The notes under the pieces are model-generated. The model was not told the origin of the DNA. It was given only the letters and a program-made list of their open reading frames with translations, and made no database searches. A stretch of DNA of 64,000 nt, taken from Shimia sp040370365. GTDB taxonomy: Bacteria; Pseudomonadota; Alphaproteobacteria; Rhodobacterales; Rhodobacteraceae. Shown here in pieces: positions 18,094-25,640 of the stretch. The stretch spans positions 434,001 to 498,000 of the forward strand of contig NZ_BAABWQ010000004.1 in assembly GCF_040370365.1 (NCBI RefSeq), given 5' to 3'. Every line of letters begins with the position of its first letter. Within the stretch, counting starts at the first letter, position 1. Made by a program: the position numbers and the translations under genes.

Positions 18094-18115
18094 TCAGGCG
18101 GCGAAGGCCGCCTGA
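18094..18115 (-). other. Perfect 9-bp hairpin in the pccA leader
   Basis: TCAGGCGGC and GCCGCCTGA flank the loop GAAG, 24 bp upstream of the pccA start codon. There is no T-run, so it is either an mRNA 5' stem or part of the preceding termination region. A second perfect 8-bp hairpin (18174-18181 with 18185-18192) lies just beyond the terminator at 18125-18162. Confidence 0.5.
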
Positions 18116-18124
18116 TTTGGCAAC

Positions 18125-18162
18125 AAAAAAGCCATCGGTCCGCGCAAACGGTCCGATGGCTT
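18125..18162 (-). terminator. Rho-independent terminator between the small lipoprotein gene and pccA
   Basis: A perfect 14-bp stem (18129-18142 with 18149-18162) and 6-base loop is followed on the minus strand by TTTTT. It would end transcription of the lipoprotein gene 18236-18439, making pccA start from its own promoter. A shorter T-run on the other side could allow plus-strand termination too. Confidence 0.88.
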
Positions 18163-18235
18163 CGTTTTCGGGTCCGGTCGCAACGCGACCGGAGAAATCA
18201 GGTGTGTGCCACGTGCCGCAGAAGCGGCCGGGCGG

Positions 18236-18439
18236 TTAACACTTGTTGGAGAACTCTTTGCAGTAGACGACGTTGGCCGCGCTGCCAACGATGGCGCCGG
18301 CCGCCAGATTGCCGCCGACAACCGCCGCGGTTGCGGTGCCCGCCCCCGCCCCGATGAGCGCTTGCTCACCAAATGTGTCGCCACAGGCCGCAAGGCCTGA
18401 AAGTGCAAAAAGTCCGATAAGAGTTGCTTTGATACGCAT
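18236..18439 (-). CDS. Small glycine-rich lipoprotein
   Basis: A 67-aa protein with a lipoprotein signal peptide and Cys19 (GLAACG). The mature 49 residues are rich in Gly/Ala with spaced glycines (GAGAGTATAAVVGG, GAIVG) resembling glycine-zipper-like outer-membrane lipoproteins. It ends with two cysteines (YCKEFSNKC) that may form a disulfide. It has its own strong terminator downstream. Function unknown. Confidence 0.8.
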   Translation of the reverse strand: MRIKATLIGLFALSGLAACGDTFGEQALIGAGAGTATAAVVGGNLAAGAIVGSAANVVYCKEFSNKC

Positions 18440-18743
18440 GTGCCTGCTTCCGTGTTTCGCGCGGATCTTAAGCCCGCTGCTGTTGCCTTCGTGGCTTCCG
18501 CCGCCCCCTGATTATCATGCACACACACAGCCGTCAGGTAAAAAACGGGTGGCTCTGAAGGGACACAACAAAACCACCCGATAGGGGAAGGGTAACGGAA
18601 TACACTGTTACAAGAGAGCGCAGGTGAATTGCGCTGCTCCATGTCAGCGATATTGCCATCAAAGCACCGGAACCAAAGTACAATTTGTGCAGTGGTTCGG
18701 TTTTGGGCATAGCGCCGCCCATTCATTGATGACGTCGGCAACA
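18440..18743 (-). other. 304-bp gap: leader region, inverted repeat and terminator
   Basis: No gene is supported here. The visible elements are a terminator (18540-18580) and an inverted repeat GTAAC-N10-GTTAC at 18592-18611 that has the size of a protein-binding site. The overlapping antisense and sense ORFs have no ribosome site or plausible composition. Confidence 0.5.
18540..18580 (-). terminator. Rho-independent terminator
   Basis: CGGGTGG (18546-18552) pairs with CCACCCG (18574-18580). The stem extends to ~11 bp with two G-T pairs around a 13-base loop, and six Ts follow on the minus strand. It would end transcripts from the 18744-19328 genes. Confidence 0.8.
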
Positions 18744-19100
18744 TCACGCCCAATCCCCGTCAAAAGCATCCGGAAAGGAGGCACGCGCCACAGCTTCGTC
18801 AATCACCAAGAGGGCGTCATAGCTTTCGGGATCAAACTCTTCCTCAACCGCCACAACTTCACGGCCAAAAAGCCAGCTCAAACGGCCCGCATCCAGGTTG
18901 CCGCGCTCAAAGGGCTGGTCACCAAAATGCTCCCACAACGCCTGCATAAAGCCTGCGTCCGCACGACGGTCAGCAGGTCTGCGATCTTTGAACCGCTCCC
19001 GGCGCGTAATTGGCGTCACCCCTTTGGGATTGGCGCGCCGAATGATGAACTGAAAATCCGATCCCGGCAGACGTCCGGGGAACCCACGATGTTTGATCAT
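18744..19100 (-). CDS. Conserved-looking hypothetical protein
   Basis: A 118-aa soluble, highly charged protein. The N-terminal half is basic (IIRRANPKGVTPITRRERFKDRRPADRRADA), the middle is WEHFGDQPFERGN, and the C-terminal half is acidic (VEEEFDPESYDALLVIDEAVA). No known motif. A clear GGGAGG lies 8 bp before the ATG, and a terminator lies downstream, which supports it as a real gene. It is probably cotranscribed with the 48-aa lipoprotein upstream. Function unknown. Confidence 0.7.
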   Translation of the reverse strand: MIKHRGFPGRLPGSDFQFIIRRANPKGVTPITRRERFKDRRPADRRADAGFMQALWEHFGDQPFERGNLDAGRLSWLFGREVVAVEEEFDPESYDALLVIDEAVARASFPDAFDGDWA

Positions 19101-19181
19101 GCCATAGCCTCCCGGATAAAGAGGTTTGGCGCGGGGGTGTGAACAGGCCAGCTGGCCTGTCCACCTGTCAGGCGAAACGCC

Positions 19182-19328
19182 TTACTTGTATTTGCCGGTG
19201 TAGGTCGGCTCAGTTGAAATCGGCTCTGGGTCGACAACCACATATTCTTCAAGGGGTTCGTCTTGGCCACAGGCCGCCACGATGGCCACAAGGCCGATCG
19301 CGAGGAATGTCTTGATGCTCTTGGACAT
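19182..19328 (-). CDS. Tiny (48-aa) lipoprotein
   Basis: This was found by reading the minus strand below usual ORF cut-offs. A GGAG ribosome site precedes ATG 19328, giving a basic start (MSKSIKT), a hydrophobic core and lipobox IVAAC with Cys20. The mature part is only 29 residues, acidic then Thr/Tyr/Lys-rich, ending TYTGKYK. The lipoprotein signature and the ribosome site together make chance unlikely. The upstream leader holds two short hairpins (19359-19378 and 19388-19405). Function unknown. Confidence 0.75.
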   Translation of the reverse strand: MSKSIKTFLAIGLVAIVAACGQDEPLEEYVVVDPEPISTEPTYTGKYK

Positions 19329-19530
19329 CTGCTTCTCCACTCATTGTTTTGACGTGAAGCAGGATACGTTGATCCTGCCTGCCTCAGTGCCACGGGATTG
19401 TGGCATGGGCGCAGGTTACGCAAATCTGCTGCAAAAAGATACAGATACGCGCCCAAGCTCATCTGCTGTGACCGCAAAGCCGCATTGGCGCGCGCCACAG
19501 GCAGAGTGTTAACAATATCTTGTGGTGTCA

Positions 19531-20025
19531 TTAGAAACCCTCCCAGATACAGGTGCCGTCCTGCACGCTGAACGCTTCAAAAAATTGTTGGGCGAGATGT
19601 GTTGTCACGCCAAATTCTGTTTCTCTGTCGGCCATGGATATAATCACCTGATCTACTTTTTCGTCTGAGATCGCCAAATAAGGCACCGCAACCCCAATGC
19701 ACAGGTGAAAGAAGTCCTCTTCAATATCCATAAAAGAGACGCCCTGCCGGATCAGCGGCATGACATAGCGAAATCGAGCGACGCGGCTGTTGTCGGCCCG
19801 GGTTTGGATCAGGATTTCTTGAAGATGGATGTCGTTACCGGAGGGCACAGCTGGGGTCTCCTCCAAAACCCCAGCCGTGGCCGCGCCCATGAGGGCCCCT
19901 CCAAACGCGGCGGAAACTGTAACGTGAGTCGCAAGCTGACACAGATTTTTCGTAAAAGCTCCAAAAAATGTGCGCTTTGGAAATTTTTCTTGCGAAAACG
20001 TCAACATATCTGTCGTTTTATTCAT
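19531..20025 (-). CDS. DUF6497-type protein
   Basis: At 164 aa from ATG 20025, the N-terminal ~60 residues hold a long weak signal or membrane region (ATHVTVSAAFGGALMGAATAGVLEE). The rest is VPSGNDIHLQEILIQTR...ARFRYVMPLI...DIEEDFFHLCIGVAVPYLAI...VIISMADRETEFGV, which I recognise as the Rhodobacteraceae DUF6497 family. Two cysteines suggest a periplasmic disulfide. The ATG overlaps the upstream stop by 4 bp, fixing this start. Function unknown. Confidence 0.75.
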   Translation of the reverse strand: MNKTTDMLTFSQEKFPKRTFFGAFTKNLCQLATHVTVSAAFGGALMGAATAGVLEETPAVPSGNDIHLQEILIQTRADNSRVARFRYVMPLIRQGVSFMDIEEDFFHLCIGVAVPYLAISDEKVDQVIISMADRETEFGVTTHLAQQFFEAFSVQDGTCIWEGF

Positions 20026-20375
20026 ACCCGCCCCCGTCTGTGGCGCGCATGTCTTGACCACCTCTCGCGACGTTCCGGGCAGTTCAGAATTTCAAAAATC
20101 GTTGATTCTACATGGGCTTGCGCCAGCTTGCCATCCACGGCGCCCCCCGCACGCAGATGAAGTTTGCCCCCGTCACGGCGCACTTCAACAATGGGGGCAA
20201 AACCGCGCAAATCCTGCAGGCCACGCCACATGTCTTGTCGCACCTGCTGCGCGGTGCGCAGCAATCCTGCATCCGGCAGGGTTGTTTCCGCCATCACATC
20301 CCAACGCACCGGCAAGCGCCGGCTCATGGTGAGCACATCACCTTCGCGCAGGATATGCCAACGGGAGCGGCTCAT
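20022..20375 (-). CDS. Conserved hypothetical protein
   Basis: A 117-aa soluble basic protein (MSRSRWHILREGDVLTMSRRL...). The layout suggests two small strands, a helix (LLRTAQQVRQDMWRGLQDLRG) and a strand pair (APIVEVRRDGGKLHLRAGG), then an Arg/His-rich tail (RRERWSRHARHRRGRV). A GTG six codons upstream is an alternative start. It is translationally coupled to the DUF6497 gene by an ATGA overlap, so the pair probably acts together. No function is recognised. Confidence 0.7.
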   Translation of the reverse strand: MSRSRWHILREGDVLTMSRRLPVRWDVMAETTLPDAGLLRTAQQVRQDMWRGLQDLRGFAPIVEVRRDGGKLHLRAGGAVDGKLAQAHVESTIFEILNCPERRERWSRHARHRRGRV

Positions 20376-20495
20376 TGCAACGCCCCAAGGCACACAGAAA
20401 TTGGCAGATCGTCCACAGCACCGCGGCTCTCACGCTGCAGACAGCGCGTCTGGCCCACTGCGACTGCAGTGAGCCAAACAAGTCGATATGTCAGA

Positions 20496-20930
20496 TCAGT
20501 GCCGAACATTACTAAAGAAACTGAACCCTTTACACTTGGCGTTGGAAAAGCCCTCAAAGGTGCCACCATCGGACGCGCGCCAATCTGACACCAGAATGAT
20601 CCGGTTATATTTACGCGCAGAGAATTGCGCCTTAACTTCTGGCAAAGCGGCCTTACACAGAGCAAGAAGCTGCGACTTTGCGGTGCCACGGTTCTGTGGA
20701 ACCTGCCCACTCATTGCAGCCACGACCAGCGGCTGTATGTTCACCTGAGACTGGGTACTTGCCCCATCATCACGTGACTGCGTGCTGGTGATTGAGGATT
20801 CTTGTATCGCCACAATACAACCGACTCCTCCCCCACCAAAATCAATGGTCTGTTTGCCACGACAGGCTTTATTTTGCGCGACCGCAGGCAGCGCAAACAA
20901 CATACAGACTACAAAAACGACAAAGCGCAT
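20496..20930 (-). CDS. Secreted protein of unknown function
   Basis: A 144-aa protein from ATG 20930, with AAGGA 10 bp upstream. A TTG two codons earlier is too close to that site. The signal peptide ends ALPAVAQN. The mature part has four cysteines, a GGGGVGC turn, a Ser/Thr/Gln-rich stretch, and an alpha/beta-like segment (QLLALCKAALPEVKAQF, NRIILVSDWRA). It lies just upstream of pccB on the minus strand's downstream side. Function unknown. Confidence 0.7.
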   Translation of the reverse strand: MRFVVFVVCMLFALPAVAQNKACRGKQTIDFGGGGVGCIVAIQESSITSTQSRDDGASTQSQVNIQPLVVAAMSGQVPQNRGTAKSQLLALCKAALPEVKAQFSARKYNRIILVSDWRASDGGTFEGFSNAKCKGFSFFSNVRH

Positions 20931-20979
20931 ATTCAACTTTTCCTTGCATTAAGTTCTTAGAGAATCTCTCTCTAGCGCA

Positions 20980-22512
20980 TTACAGAGGAATATTGTCGTG
21001 TTTTTTCCACGGGTTCTCGAGCTTCTTATTGCGCAGGCTTGCAAAGGCCCGGCTCACACGCCGACGGGTGCTCTGCGGCATGATCACCTCGTCAATGAAG
21101 CCCCGCTCCGCCGCCACAAACGGGTTGGCAAAACGGTCCTCATAGTCCGCCGTATGCGCCGCGATCTTCTCGGGATCACCCAGATCTGCACGGTGGATGA
21201 TCTCTGTGGCACCCTTCGCCCCCATCACCGCAATCTCGGCTGTGGGCCAAGCGTAGTTGAAATCACCCCGCAGGTGTTTGGACGCCATCACGTCATAGGC
21301 CCCGCCGTAAGCTTTGCGGGTGATCACTGTCACCTTCGGCACCGTCGCCTCGCCATAAGCAAACAACAGCTTTGCACCGTGTTTGATCACGCCGCCATAC
21401 TCCTGCGACGTGCCCGGCAAGAAGCCCGGCACATCCACCAGCGTCAGGATAGGGATTTCAAAACAGTCACAGAACCGCACAAACCGCGCGGCCTTGCGCG
21501 AGCTGTCAATGTCCAGACAGCCTGCCAGCACCATAGGCTGGTTGGCCACCACACCCACGGTCTGCCCCTCAAGGCGCACAAACCCGGTGATGATGTTCTT
21601 GGCGTAGTCTTCCTGAATTTCGTAGAAATCGCCTTCATCCGCCACTTTGGCGATCAGCTCTTTCATATCATATGGCGTGTTCGGGTTTTCCGGCACCAGC
21701 GTGTCTAGGCTTTTCTCCACACGCCCCGGCTCATCAAAGAAAGGACGCACAGGCGGCTTTTCACGGTTGTTGAGCGGCAGGAAATCCACCAAGCGGCGCA
21801 CTTCCGCCATCGCCTCAACGTCATTCTCAAACGCCCCATCCGCCACTGATGACTTCTTGGTGTGTGTGCTTGCCCCACCCAGCTCTTCTGCGGTGACCAC
21901 TTCGTTGGTCACAGTTTTCACCACGTCCGGGCCGGTCACAAACATATAAGACGTGTCTTTCACCATAAAGATGAAGTCGGTCATGGCTGGTGAATACACA
22001 GCGCCACCGGCACAAGGCCCCATGATCACACTGATCTGCGGCACCACGCCGGAGGCCATGATATTGCGCTGAAACACCTCAGCATATCCTGCCAGCGAGT
22101 CCACACCTTCCTGAATGCGCGCACCGCCGGAATCATTCAGCCCAATGATCGGCGCGCCGTTCTGGATCGCCATATCTTGGATTTTACAAATCTTCTCTGC
22201 GTGGGTTTCTGACAGAGAGCCACCAAACACGGTAAAGTCTTGGGAGAACACATAGACCATTCGACCGTTGATTGTGCCCCAGCCGGTGATCACACCGTCA
22301 CCCGCAGGCTTCTGCTGCTCCATGCCAAATTCAACACAACGGTGCGCTTTGAACATGTCAAACTCTTCAAAGCTGTCTTCATCCAGCAGCAGTTCAATGC
22401 GCTCCCGCGCGGTCAGCTTGCCTTTGGCGTGCTGACTGTCGATCCGGCGTTGCCCGCCCCCCAAACGTGCGGTGTCGCGACGCTCTTCCAATTGCTGCAG
22501 AATGTCTTTCAT
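20980..22512 (-). CDS. pccB: Propionyl-CoA carboxylase beta chain (carboxyltransferase)
   Basis: This subunit transfers the carboxyl group from biotin to propionyl-CoA, giving (S)-methylmalonyl-CoA. At 510 aa it has the family's standard length. Landmarks are KLTARERIELLLDEDSFEEFD at the N terminus, the oxyanion-forming turns SGGARIQEG and MGPCAGGAVYSPAMTDF, and the C-domain LVDVPGFLPGTSQEYGGVI and ITRKAYGGAYDVM. The longer ORF to 22806 is rejected because GGGGA precedes ATG 22512 and the family begins MKDI. TTTGCAAA-like sites lie ~140-190 bp upstream, matching control by PccR. Confidence 0.98.
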   Translation of the reverse strand: MKDILQQLEERRDTARLGGGQRRIDSQHAKGKLTARERIELLLDEDSFEEFDMFKAHRCVEFGMEQQKPAGDGVITGWGTINGRMVYVFSQDFTVFGGSLSETHAEKICKIQDMAIQNGAPIIGLNDSGGARIQEGVDSLAGYAEVFQRNIMASGVVPQISVIMGPCAGGAVYSPAMTDFIFMVKDTSYMFVTGPDVVKTVTNEVVTAEELGGASTHTKKSSVADGAFENDVEAMAEVRRLVDFLPLNNREKPPVRPFFDEPGRVEKSLDTLVPENPNTPYDMKELIAKVADEGDFYEIQEDYAKNIITGFVRLEGQTVGVVANQPMVLAGCLDIDSSRKAARFVRFCDCFEIPILTLVDVPGFLPGTSQEYGGVIKHGAKLLFAYGEATVPKVTVITRKAYGGAYDVMASKHLRGDFNYAWPTAEIAVMGAKGATEIIHRADLGDPEKIAAHTADYEDRFANPFVAAERGFIDEVIMPQSTRRRVSRAFASLRNKKLENPWKKHDNIPL

Positions 22513-22650
22513 GGCGGTTCCCCGTGATCTTAGGTGATCTCTGTGATCTCTCTGGCGTCCCGCTGCACCTTCTTGCCAGAGCCAGGCACACACGGGGTTT
22601 GGCAGCAGCATAAGGTGCAGACTGGTTTGGCAAAAGCCCAATTGAGCAAA

Positions 22651-22670
22651 TTTGCAAACCCTATTGAAAA
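22651..22670 (-). promoter_or_regulatory. Candidate PccR (ScfR) binding site in front of pccB
   Basis: TTTGCAAA-CCCT-ATTGAAAA matches the TTTGCAAA-N4-TTTGCAAA pattern that I recall for Rhodobacter sphaeroides PccR at 14 of 16 positions. It is preceded by GCAAA, making an imperfect palindrome. It lies in the pccB/bcr divergent region, 139 bp from the pccB start. Confidence 0.6.
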
Positions 22671-22682
22671 CATGACTAGCTA

Positions 22683-22699
22683 ATTGCAAACTAGCAAAT
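22683..22699. promoter_or_regulatory. Second TTGCAAA-type repeat in the pccB/bcr divergent region
   Basis: ATTGCAAA-CTA-GCAAAT carries two TTGC/GCAA half-sites 32 bp from the first site. It may help recruit PccR or overlap the bcr promoter, and the spacing differs from the consensus. Confidence 0.4.
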
Positions 22700-22757
22700 A
22701 CTTCACAAATGAATTTACCGCATAGACATTTTACTTTTCCGCACCTACCTCTTTCGC

Positions 22758-23984
22758 ATGAGCACACCACCCCAGACACGTGGTCAATTTCTCGACCGCA
22801 ACACACCGCCCAACATTCTCACGCTGATCCTGCTGGCCGGGATCTCTGCGTTGAGCATGAACATTTTCTTGCCCAGCCTTCCGTCAATGACGGAGTATTT
22901 TGATACGGACTACGGCGTGATGCAGCTGTCGATTGCTGTGTATCTGGCGGTGAATGCGGTCCTTCAAATTGTGGTGGGTCCAATCTCAGACAAATTTGGC
23001 CGCCGTCCCGTGATAATAGGTGGGCTGGCCGTGTTCCTTGTGGCCACGCTGGGCTGTATCTACGCGCCCAACGCGGCCATTTTCCTCACCTTTCGGATGC
23101 TGCAGGCGGCTGTGGTGGTCGCCATGGTTCTGTCGCGCGCTGTAGTGCGCGACATGGTGCCGACGGATCAGGCTGCCTCGATGATTGGTTACGTCACCAT
23201 GGGCATGACCGTGGTGCCAATGCTGGGGCCCGCCCTTGGCGGCGTTCTGGATGATGCTTTTGGTTGGCAAGCCAGTTTCTGGATGCTGTTTCTGGTTGGG
23301 CTGGCCATCTTCTGGCTGGCCTTCAGAGATCTGGGAGAAACCAAAACGTCCTCCGGTCTCAGCCTGTCCCAACAGTTTCGAGAATACCCCGAACTGCTGA
23401 CAAGCCCGCGCTTCTGGGGGTACTCACTGGCCAACGGTTTCACCGCGGGCGCGTTCTTTGCCTATCTTGGCGGCGCGCCATTTGTCGCCACCGAATTGTT
23501 CAGCATGGGCTCCTCGCAAATGGGCGTCTATTTTGGCGCACCCGCTGTTGGCTATTTCCTCGGAAATTACATCTCTGGCCGCTACTCCGTTCGTTTTGGC
23601 GTGAACCGAATGGTGCTTGCGGGCTGTTTGATTTGTGGCGCGGGCACCGCCGCGTCTCTTGTCATCTTTGCCACCGGAGGCGGCTCGGCTGAAATCTTCT
23701 TCGGCTTCATGACATTTGTCGGCGTCGGCAATGGTCTTGCCATACCCAACGCCACCGCAGGCGCACTCTCTGTGCGCCCAAATCTGGCAGGCACAGCCTC
23801 TGGTCTGTCCGGCGCCATTATGATTGGCGGCGGCGCGGCACTCTCCGCTTTGGCAGGTGCGCTCCTGACGCCAGCCACAGGCGCCTTCCCGTTGCTTTGG
23901 TTGATGCTGGCCACTTCCATTCTGGGTGTGACTGCCATCCTGCTGGTGATCCGACGCGAAAAAGCGCTTGGGCTCGCTCTGTAA
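22758..23984 (+). CDS. Bcr/CflA-type MFS drug efflux transporter
   Basis: At 408 aa this has twelve predicted membrane helices. The first helix ends MNIFLPSLPSMTEYF, typical of the Bcr/CflA subgroup (D-x-x-L-P). The loop between helices 2 and 3, GPISDKFGRRPVI, is the MFS signature. SRAVVRDMVPTDQAASMIGYVTMGMTVVPMLGPALGG matches motif C of drug antiporters. It is a proton-driven exporter of small toxic compounds. It shares its upstream region with pccB but no propionate role is implied. No clear ribosome site is seen before ATG 22758. Confidence 0.93.
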   Translation: MSTPPQTRGQFLDRNTPPNILTLILLAGISALSMNIFLPSLPSMTEYFDTDYGVMQLSIAVYLAVNAVLQIVVGPISDKFGRRPVIIGGLAVFLVATLGCIYAPNAAIFLTFRMLQAAVVVAMVLSRAVVRDMVPTDQAASMIGYVTMGMTVVPMLGPALGGVLDDAFGWQASFWMLFLVGLAIFWLAFRDLGETKTSSGLSLSQQFREYPELLTSPRFWGYSLANGFTAGAFFAYLGGAPFVATELFSMGSSQMGVYFGAPAVGYFLGNYISGRYSVRFGVNRMVLAGCLICGAGTAASLVIFATGGGSAEIFFGFMTFVGVGNGLAIPNATAGALSVRPNLAGTASGLSGAIMIGGGAALSALAGALLTPATGAFPLLWLMLATSILGVTAILLVIRREKALGLAL

Positions 23985-23996
23985 CTCTCAAGCTAA

Positions 23997-24021
23997 AACG
24001 GCGCATCACTGGTGCGTCGTT
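23997..24021 (+). terminator. Hairpin after the MFS transporter gene
   Basis: AACGGCGCA (23997-24005) pairs with TGCGTCGTT (24013-24021) with one G-T pair. It lies 12 bp past the stop, and there is no T-run. A further 5-bp repeat (TGGCC-N7-GGCCA) is at 24104-24120. Confidence 0.45.
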
Positions 24022-24157
24022 AACCCCAAGCTTGCGCAAAACGACACCTCCGCAAAACAGTCGCAATACCGACGCAAAACCGACAGGCCTTCCTCCCCAA
24101 ACATGGCCGGTTAACGGCCAAACGCCGCAGCCCCGGACAACCTCTGGCCTTCGCATC

Positions 24158-24186
24158 TTTGCAAGGTTACATTTGCACCTATGCAA
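24158..24186 (+). promoter_or_regulatory. TTTGCAA-type repeats immediately upstream of pccR
   Basis: TTTGCAAG, TTTGCA and ATGCAA lie within 29 bp, ending 14 bp before the pccR start. The spacing departs from the N4 consensus. The site resembles that of pccB and suggests autoregulation. Confidence 0.45.
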
Positions 24187-24200
24187 TCATGAGGACAGCT

Positions 24201-25601
24201 ATGGCAACGCAGAAACTCTATGCAGGTGCAAAACTGCGCGAAATCCGCACGCGGCTGACGCTGACCCAGAAAGACTTTGCTCAACGACTTGGTGTGTCCC
24301 TGCCGTACCTGAACCAGATGGAAAACAACAACCGCCCGGTTTCAACCACGGTTGTTTTGGCTTTGGCGCAGGAATTTGGTTTAGATGTCACAGAGTTAAG
24401 CACAGGCGACAGCGAGCGGCTTGTCTCCGATATGCGCGAAGCCTTAGCGGACCCGGTCCTGGCAGAGGCCTCCGCGCCGCTGGCGGATCTGCGCCTCACC
24501 GCCTCCAACGCCCCCGCTCTCGCACGTGCCTTTCTGGAACTGCACCGGGCCTATCGACAAACCCATGAGCGCTTGGCGTCTTTGGACGAAGCCCTTGGCC
24601 GTCAGGATGTGCAAACACTGGCCAGCCCTTGGGATGAGGTCCGAGACTTTTTTCACTATTGTGACAACTACATAGACGCCGTTGACCACGCGGCGGAACG
24701 TTTCGCGCAACAGGCTGCGTCCCATGGATCCGTACGTGCCGCCGCCAGTGTTGCGCTGCGCGACACGGGCATCACCGTGGCTTTCACCGATATCGATCAG
24801 CTGCGTGTGTTTGACACCGAAACCCAACGCCTGCAGATCTCTCGCTACGCCCAACCGGAAACCCAAACCTTCCAACTTCTGCTGCAAGTCGCGCTACTGC
24901 AGCACGGGCAACTGCTTGAAGCAACACTGGATTTTGCCCGCTTCCAATCTGAAGCCGCCCGGTCCATTGCCAAAATTGGACTGGCCAACTACTTCGCCGG
25001 AGCGGCGTTGATGCCGTATATGGCGTTTCTGGATGCGGCGCGCGAAACCCGCCATGATCTGGAGCTGCTCTCCAACCGTTTCGGCGCCTCCATTGAACAG
25101 GTGGCCCACCGCCTTTCAACTTTGCAACGCCCAGGAAACAAGGGCATTCCCTTTTTCTTTGTGCGCGTGGATCAAGCTGGAACCATCACCAAACGCCACT
25201 CTGCCACACGCCTTCAGTTCGCCCGTTTTGGCGGTGCCTGTCCGCTGTGGAACGTGCACCGTGCTTTTGAAACCCCGGGCCGTTTCTTACGCCAACTCGC
25301 CGAAACCCCGGATGGCGTGCGCTACATTTCCTTGGCGCGCGACGTGTCCAAATCCGGCGGACACTTCGGCGCGCCTGTGCGCCGCTACGCCATCGCTTTG
25401 GGCTGCGAAATCCGCCATGCAAATGCGCTTGTTTATGCCGATCACATGGAGCTCGACAACCCGCAGGCCTTTGAACCAATTGGCATTTCCTGCCGAATTT
25501 GTGAGCGCACCCATTGCCACCAACGCTCAGTGCCACCGCTGGAACGCCGCCTGAACATCAACGAAAATGCCCGCGGCGTGCTGCCCTATGATGTGGGCTG
25601 A
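24201..25601 (+). CDS. pccR: Short-chain fatty acyl-CoA regulator, PccR type
   Basis: A 466-aa regulator of the ScfR family. The N-terminal XRE helix-turn-helix (QKLYAGAKLREIRTRLTLTQKDFAQRLGVSLPYLNQMENN) is followed by an IrrE-like middle region with degenerate metal motif, then the ScfR C-terminal domain (IPFFFVRVDQAGTITKRHSATRLQFARFGGACPLWNVH) with the Cys-rich stretch GISCRICERTHC. GAGGA at 6 bp fixes ATG 24201 over two upstream ATGs. In Rhodobacter sphaeroides the orthologue activates pccB in response to propionyl-CoA. Its position near pccB and the TTTGCAAA-like sites support that role here. Confidence 0.9.
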   Translation: MATQKLYAGAKLREIRTRLTLTQKDFAQRLGVSLPYLNQMENNNRPVSTTVVLALAQEFGLDVTELSTGDSERLVSDMREALADPVLAEASAPLADLRLTASNAPALARAFLELHRAYRQTHERLASLDEALGRQDVQTLASPWDEVRDFFHYCDNYIDAVDHAAERFAQQAASHGSVRAAASVALRDTGITVAFTDIDQLRVFDTETQRLQISRYAQPETQTFQLLLQVALLQHGQLLEATLDFARFQSEAARSIAKIGLANYFAGAALMPYMAFLDAARETRHDLELLSNRFGASIEQVAHRLSTLQRPGNKGIPFFFVRVDQAGTITKRHSATRLQFARFGGACPLWNVHRAFETPGRFLRQLAETPDGVRYISLARDVSKSGGHFGAPVRRYAIALGCEIRHANALVYADHMELDNPQAFEPIGISCRICERTHCHQRSVPPLERRLNINENARGVLPYDVG

Positions 25602-25640
25602 CATGGTCGTAACGAATTTGAAGAGAGTCCTTTTGGCAGA

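Noticed and set aside
18094..18753. 219-aa minus-strand ORF over the small lipoprotein
   Set aside because: It crosses a strong terminator and lacks a start signal. The 67-aa lipoprotein frame fits better.
19097..19531. 144-aa minus-strand ORF in the gap region
   Set aside because: It overlaps the 48-aa lipoprotein in another frame, has no ribosome site and has random composition.
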